From NCBI GenBank assembly GCA_023896275.1, contig MLDA01000004.1, forward strand, positions 114,998 through 178,997: DNA of 64,000 nucleotides, in the 5' to 3' direction. The notes under the pieces were generated by a model. It did no database searches. It saw only the letters and a list, made by a program, of their open reading frames with translations, and was not told the origin of the DNA. How positions within the stretch are numbered: position 1 is the first letter of the stretch; each line of letters starts with the position of its first letter. This stretch comes from Kocuria rosea subsp. polaris. Its GTDB lineage: Bacteria; Actinomycetota; Actinomycetes; Actinomycetales; Micrococcaceae. The position numbers and the translations under genes were made by a program. Shown here one piece after another: positions 59,899 to 64,000 of the stretch.

Positions 59899-60017
59899 AT
59901 TCGCCGCGTGAGATTTCATACCGTGGGAGGTACTGGCAACGCACGCTCGTTGCCTAAGGTTGAGAGTGCGGGGCCGACGTGGCCCGCAGCAACACATGAA
60001 GCATCAGGAGGACCGCC

Positions 60018-61022
60018 GTGCCAGACGCACCCACTTCAGTCGAGCCGACGTCAGCGCAGCACGACGCCGGTATCGTCGCCACGGGTCTGGCCCGCGCCTT
60101 CGGCGCGGTGCAGGCCGTGAAGCAGATCGATTTCGCAGCCCGTCCGGGGGAGGTGACCGCCCTGATCGGCCCCAACGGTTCGGGGAAGACCACGCTGCTG
60201 CTCATGCTCGCGTCGCTGCTCAAGCCGGACGCCGGCACCCTGCACATCGGCGGGCTCGACGTCGCTTCGGATCCGCGCGGGGTCCGCCCCATGATCGGTT
60301 GGATGCCCGACACCCTCGGCGTCTGGGAGGCGCTCACCGCCCGCGAGATCCTCGTCTCGATCGGCAAGCTCTACGGGATGGACCGCGCCACCTCGGAGGC
60401 CCGAGCCGACGACCTGCTTGAGCTCGTTAAGCTGACCGATCTGGCGGCCCAGCCGTCGCGCGTCCTCTCGCGCGGACAGCAGCAGCGGCTCTCGCTCGCG
60501 CGGGCCCTGATGAACGACCCCTCGGTCCTGCTGCTCGACGAGCCGGCCTCCGGTCTCGACCCGGGAGCGCGCATCGATCTGCGCAACCTCCTGCGCAAGT
60601 TCGCCGGCGAGGGCCGCACCGTCGTCGTCAGCTCCCACGTCCTGTCGGAACTTGACGAGATCGCCGACGCCGCCGTTTTCGTCGCCGCCGGGCGCACCGT
60701 CCGGAACCAGACGGTCAAGGAGGCCGACGAGCAGAAGCGCGGATACAGCGTGCGCGCACTCGACCAGGAGGCATTGCTCGACGGGCTGACCGCCCAGGGC
60801 GTGCTCTACAGTGTGCCGGCCGGTCAGCGCCGGGCCGAGGCACTCGTCGAGGTCGCCACCGAGGCGCAGGCCGCCGACGTGCTGCGCCGGCTCATCGAGC
60901 ACGGCGTCGCCGTCACGGCGTTCGCCCCGACCGTCGGCGCCCTCGAGGAGACCTACATGAGCACCGTCTACGAACACGAAAGCGGCAATTCCGCTGCGGC
61001 ACCGAAGGAGGCAGGCAAGTGA
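60018..61022 (+). CDS. ABC transporter ATP-binding protein (CcmA/ABC-2 type)
   Basis: 334-aa ATPase. Walker A GPNGSGKTT is at 52-60, the signature LSRGQQQRLSLARAL and Walker B VLLLDEPASGLDP follow, and the switch His is in VVSSHVLSEL. A ~95-residue C-terminal extension is typical of drug/lipid exporter ATPases. The GTG start has AGGAGG six bases upstream. It overlaps the permease gene by 4 bases; together they form an exporter of unknown substrate. Confidence 0.93.
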   Translation: MPDAPTSVEPTSAQHDAGIVATGLARAFGAVQAVKQIDFAARPGEVTALIGPNGSGKTTLLLMLASLLKPDAGTLHIGGLDVASDPRGVRPMIGWMPDTLGVWEALTAREILVSIGKLYGMDRATSEARADDLLELVKLTDLAAQPSRVLSRGQQQRLSLARALMNDPSVLLLDEPASGLDPGARIDLRNLLRKFAGEGRTVVVSSHVLSELDEIADAAVFVAAGRTVRNQTVKEADEQKRGYSVRALDQEALLDGLTAQGVLYSVPAGQRRAEALVEVATEAQAADVLRRLIEHGVAVTAFAPTVGALEETYMSTVYEHESGNSAAAPKEAGK

Positions 61023-62191
61023 AACTCGGATACTTCGCGGGTGTCGGCACCGTTGTCGAACTCGAGCTGAAGCAGCGCCTGCGCTCTAAGAGCTGGTACA
61101 TCATGCTGGCTGTCTGGTTCGCCGTCATCGCGCTCGTCACCGGCCTCGCGGCCTATACCGCGTCACCATCAGTTGACGGCGGCATGGGGGGCGAGGGCAC
61201 CGGCCAGCTGATGTTCGAGCTCGTGGCGGGCTTTGTTCTGCTCTTCGGGCTGCTCGTCGTACCCGCACTCAGCGCCAACTCCATCACCGGGGACCGTTCC
61301 GGCGGCACGCTCGCCGTCCTGCAGAACACGCTCCTCACGCCCGGTCAGATCCTCTGGGGCAAGTGGCTGGCCGCGTGGATCGCGGCACTCGCGTTCCTGG
61401 TGGTCACGCTGCCGATGATCGCGTGGGCCATGTCCTACGGCGATGTGTACCTGCCCGCCGTGCCCATCATCCTGCTCATGATCGCCATCGAGCTCGGCGT
61501 CGCGTGTGCCATCGGCGTCGGCATCTCCGCCCGCGCCACCCGGCCCCTGTTCGCCGTCGTCTCCACCTACCTGGTGGTCGCGCTGCTGACGATCGGAACG
61601 CTCATCGCGTTCGGTCTCAGCCTGCGGTTCACGGAGGAGCAGGTCGTCGACTACGAGACCGTCAACCCGAAGGATCCCTGGTCGCAGGTCGAACACGACC
61701 CCGAGACGGGCATGCTGCTGGGCGAGGACGGCGAGCCGATGACGCCTGAGGAGGAAGCCGCGGCCCACGAAGAGTTCGAGAAATTTGTCTACCGTCCCGA
61801 GGACGAGATCTGCACCGACCGCTCCTACGAGCGCACCGTCATCCACACGGAGCGCACGGCCTGGCTGCTCGCCGCGAACCCGTTCGTCGTCGTCGCGGAC
61901 ACGGTCCCGCTGGATCCCGCCGAGAACGTCGACGACCAGTACTACTCTCCGGACGGCCCCATCGGTCTCATCCAGCTGGGCGTGCGCGGCGCGCAGGCCG
62001 GATTCGACAACGTGGACTGCGTCGACGGGGTGCGCCAGCCCGCCACGACTGAGGACCCGCGCGAGCTGACACCGATGTGGCCGCTGGGCCTCGGCGTCCA
62101 GGCGCTGCTCGCCGGTGTCCTGGTCTTCAGCGGGCGGCAGCGGCTGGTCACCCCGGCCGGCAAGCTCGCGGCGGGAACCCGCATCGCCTGA
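61019..62191 (+). CDS. ABC-2-type exporter permease
   Basis: 390 aa with six main helices. KQRLRSKSWYIMLAVWFAVIALV is the first, and ITGDRSGGTLAVLQNTLLTPGQILWGKWLAAW is the family's conserved cytosolic loop. A ~120-residue extracytoplasmic region (about 215-340) between the fifth and sixth helices is acidic and has two cysteines (EICTDRS, VDCVDG). The partner ATPase gene precedes it. Substrate unknown. Confidence 0.9.
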   Translation: MKLGYFAGVGTVVELELKQRLRSKSWYIMLAVWFAVIALVTGLAAYTASPSVDGGMGGEGTGQLMFELVAGFVLLFGLLVVPALSANSITGDRSGGTLAVLQNTLLTPGQILWGKWLAAWIAALAFLVVTLPMIAWAMSYGDVYLPAVPIILLMIAIELGVACAIGVGISARATRPLFAVVSTYLVVALLTIGTLIAFGLSLRFTEEQVVDYETVNPKDPWSQVEHDPETGMLLGEDGEPMTPEEEAAAHEEFEKFVYRPEDEICTDRSYERTVIHTERTAWLLAANPFVVVADTVPLDPAENVDDQYYSPDGPIGLIQLGVRGAQAGFDNVDCVDGVRQPATTEDPRELTPMWPLGLGVQALLAGVLVFSGRQRLVTPAGKLAAGTRIA

Positions 62192-62277
62192 GGCCGGGCC
62201 CGCGGACCGGAGGCGCGTCGGAGACGACGAACCTCCGGTCCTTCCGCGTGAGCCACCGCGGACTTAGGGTTAGGCAC

Positions 62278-62856
62278 ATGATGTCTGAATCCGAGATGCT
62301 CACCCGGTACCTGCAAGAACAGCGCGAGGCCCTGCTCTGGAAGCTGGACGGGGTCGGCGAATACGACGCGCGCCGGCCGATGACCGCCACGGGGACGAAC
62401 CTCCTCGGCCTCGTCAAGCACGTGGCCAGCATGGAGATCGAGTACTTCGGCGTCGCGTGTGGCCGCGCTTCGATCGAGAACCTGACATGGCTGTCGGAGA
62501 CGGCCGAACCCAACGACGACATGTACGCGACCGCGGACGAGAGCCGCGAGTGGGTGGTGGACCTGTACCGGCGGGCGTGGGCGAACACGGACGCGGTGAT
62601 CGCCGAGCTGGGGCTCGACGCTGAGGCGGTGGTCCCTTGGTGGGGCGAGAAGACCCGCCGCACGGACGTCCGGCGGTTGATCGTTCATATGATCGCGGAG
62701 ACGGCCCGGCATACGGGGCACGCGGACATCGTCCGCGAACAGATCGACGGCTTCGCCGGCCTGTACGACGGCAACGACAACTTGCCCGACGACGACCGCG
62801 CGTGGTGGGACGCCTACCGAGCCAGGGTGCAAGCGGCGGCGGACGCGTTCGCCTAG
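62278..62856 (+). CDS. DinB-fold protein (mycothiol-dependent type)
   Basis: 192-aa four-helix bundle of the DinB/YfiT superfamily. The metal-binding histidines are probably His48 (LVKHVAS), His137 (IVHMIAE) and His145 or His148 (TARHTGHAD), the pattern of actinobacterial mycothiol S-transferases. TAGGGT seven bases before the ATG suggests leaderless expression. The last four bases overlap the convergent recR stop. Confidence 0.87.
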   Translation: MMSESEMLTRYLQEQREALLWKLDGVGEYDARRPMTATGTNLLGLVKHVASMEIEYFGVACGRASIENLTWLSETAEPNDDMYATADESREWVVDLYRRAWANTDAVIAELGLDAEAVVPWWGEKTRRTDVRRLIVHMIAETARHTGHADIVREQIDGFAGLYDGNDNLPDDDRAWWDAYRARVQAAADAFA

Positions 62857-63452
62857 CCGATGGCGCTGCGGCGTCCCTCGAAGGCGCGGCCAAGAGTGAC
62901 CTCGTCGGCGTATTCGAGGTCGCCGCCCACCGGCAGGCCGGACGCCAGGCGTGTGACCTTGATCCCGAGCGACTTGAGCATCCGGGCTAGGTACGTTGAG
63001 GTCGCCTCGCCCTCGAGGTTCGGGTCGGTGGCGATGATGACCTCTTCGATCGTGTCGTCGTGCAGCCGGTTGAGCAGCTCCCGGATGTGCAGTTGCTCGG
63101 GCCCGACGCCGCCGATCGGATTGATGGAGCCGCCGAGCACGTGGTAGCGGCCGCGGAAGGAGCGCGTGCGCTCCACCGCCATGACGTCCTTGGACTCCTC
63201 CACGACGCACAGCACGGTCGCGTCGCGCCGGGTGTCGCGACAAATGTTGCACGTCTCCTGCTCGGTGACGTTGAAGCACACCTCGCAGAACTTCACCTTG
63301 TCCTTGACCGCGCGGATGGCGTCGGCGAGCCGATTCATGTCCTCCCGGTCCGCTTCCAGCACGTGGAAGGCGATGCGCTGGGCGGACTTCGGGCCGATGC
63401 CGGGGAGCCGGCCGAACTCGTCGATTAGGTCTTGAACTGCGCCTTCGTACAC
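62853..63452 (-). CDS. recR: Recombination mediator protein RecR
   Basis: 199-aa ring-forming protein that helps load RecA in the RecFOR pathway. Helix-hairpin-helix [18 protein letters not shown], zinc cysteines 56, 59, 68 and 71, and a Toprim domain ([13 protein letters not shown]... [11 protein letters not shown]) are in order. The start lies 49 bases after the dnaX stop, in the classic dnaX-recR order but without a ybaB gene between them. Confidence 0.97.
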   Translation of the reverse strand: MYEGAVQDLIDEFGRLPGIGPKSAQRIAFHVLEADREDMNRLADAIRAVKDKVKFCEVCFNVTEQETCNICRDTRRDATVLCVVEESKDVMAVERTRSFRGRYHVLGGSINPIGGVGPEQLHIRELLNRLHDDTIEEVIIATDPNLEGEATSTYLARMLKSLGIKVTRLASGLPVGGDLEYADEVTLGRAFEGRRSAIG

Positions 63453-63501
63453 GAAACCTCACACTCGATTCGGATGCCGTCCGGCACCGTTGCGACGGCC
63501 C

Positions 63502-64000
63502 CTAGTTGAGAGGGGTGCCGTCGTTGTTGCGTTCGTCGATCAGGCGCCCGTTGAGGATCCGCTCGATCGCCGCGCGGCCGATCACGGTCGAATCCTCGAT
63601 CGCGATGTCGTCGTCGCTCGGGACGAAGTCCGCGTCCGGGGTGGCGCCGTAGGAAGAGTTTACGGGCTGCCCACCGCGTAGTGGGTTCGGCGCCGCCGCG
63701 GGCCCGCCCTGCGGGTACGACGACGGTGCGCTCGTCCCGGGTGCCCCGGTGCCCGCACTCGTGTGCGTCGCGGGTGGCGACGCGCCGGGAGGCATCCCCG
63801 GCGCGGTCCCGTCAGCCTGCGCCTGGGCCAGTAGTTGCTGGTACCGGCTGAGCTTCTTAGCGGGGTCCCGACGCTCCGGGGCGGGTGCTGCCGGACGCTC
63901 GGCGGCCGGATCCGGGCGCATGGTCGCCGGCAGCCCGGTCCCCGCCCACGACGGCGGCGGGGGAGTCGGACCGGCGGGTGCCGGTGGGATGACCGGGGCG
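63502..64000 (-). CDS. dnaX: DNA polymerase III subunits gamma/tau, C-terminal end
   Basis: Only the last 165 residues are in the window; the gene continues past the right edge. The visible part is the Pro/Ala/Gly-rich linker of actinobacterial tau (APVIPPAPAGPTPPPPSW), a charged segment KKLSRYQQLLAQAQ, and the conserved C-terminal peptide DADFVPSDDDIAIEDSTVIG followed by AAIERILNGRLIDE. In actinobacteria this end contacts the replicase core. Identification rests on that tail and on the adjacent recR. Confidence 0.88.
   Translation of the reverse strand, partial: APVIPPAPAGPTPPPPSWAGTGLPATMRPDPAAERPAAPAPERRDPAKKLSRYQQLLAQAQADGTAPGMPPGASPPATHTSAGTGAPGTSAPSSYPQGGPAAAPNPLRGGQPVNSSYGATPDADFVPSDDDIAIEDSTVIGRAAIERILNGRLIDERNNDGTPLN

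Noticed and set aside
60018..62191. Immunity or export partner of a bacteriocin
   Set aside because: No small precursor peptide or processing gene lies in the neighbourhood; a general ABC-2 exporter is the safer call.

Overview
The window is high-GC chromosomal DNA of an actinobacterium. Third codon positions are almost all G or C, GTG and TTG starts are common, and many genes look leaderless (a TANNNT box 6 to 9 bases before the start codon). The gene complement is that of a Micrococcales/Micrococcaceae-like soil bacterium: dnaX-recR, lysC, purSQL, cstA with a Cys-Cys-ending small protein, mycothiol-type DinB, DUF1206. No rRNA, tRNA, CRISPR array, integrase or transposase gene was recognised.

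Layout. 1-5.2 kb (minus): LacI regulator plus a peptide/oligosaccharide ABC importer, with a paired LacI-type operator. 5.4-11.4 kb (plus): an unusual small-molecule gene set (SbnA/cysteine-synthase-like enzyme, FAD/NAD(P) protein, Y4yA-like PLP decarboxylase-fold protein) followed by an ArsR-rhodanese regulator and an MFS exporter. 11.4-17.1 kb (minus): jetA-jetB-jetC, the SMC-like part of a type I Wadjet/MksFEB system, with no jetD nuclease gene next to it or anywhere in the window. 17.2-20.3 kb: DUF1206 protein, GltS-type symporter, SRPBCC protein. 20.3-27.0 kb: a probable tetritol (erythritol/threitol) catabolic operon with a divergent SorC-type regulator. 27.0-33.9 kb: a gamma-glutamylation amine catabolic cluster (permease, GS-like ligase, class I amidotransferase, aldehyde dehydrogenase, SDR) with a divergent FadR-type regulator.

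33.9-40.6 kb is a patchwork: aldo/keto reductase, a 5'-truncated GNAT, a small membrane protein, flotillin, an AAA+ DUF4143 ATPase whose promoter carries four 23-bp tandem repeats, a bPH-like membrane protein and an AmiS/UreI-type channel. 40.6-44 kb holds purSQL. 44.2-53.3 kb holds an FGGY kinase, YchJ, a Na+/H+ antiporter, LtrA, a PatB/MalY-type C-S lyase, and the cstA/CC-star/arsA operon. 53.4-54.9 kb has 37-bp direct repeats around a lipoprotein gene, a second lipoprotein gene broken by an in-frame TAG, and a MITE-like inverted repeat. 54.9-64 kb holds a protein annotated in relatives as 3-methyladenine DNA glycosylase, an APH, Tat-exported PhoD, lysC, an ABC-2 exporter pair, a DinB protein, recR and the 3' end of dnaX.

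The strongest leads are the jetABC operon without jetD, the SbnA/FAD/Y4yA gene set of unknown product, the 23-bp repeats in front of the AAA+/DUF4143 gene, and the cstA/CC-star/arsA module. All assignments come from reading the sequence; no database search was run.
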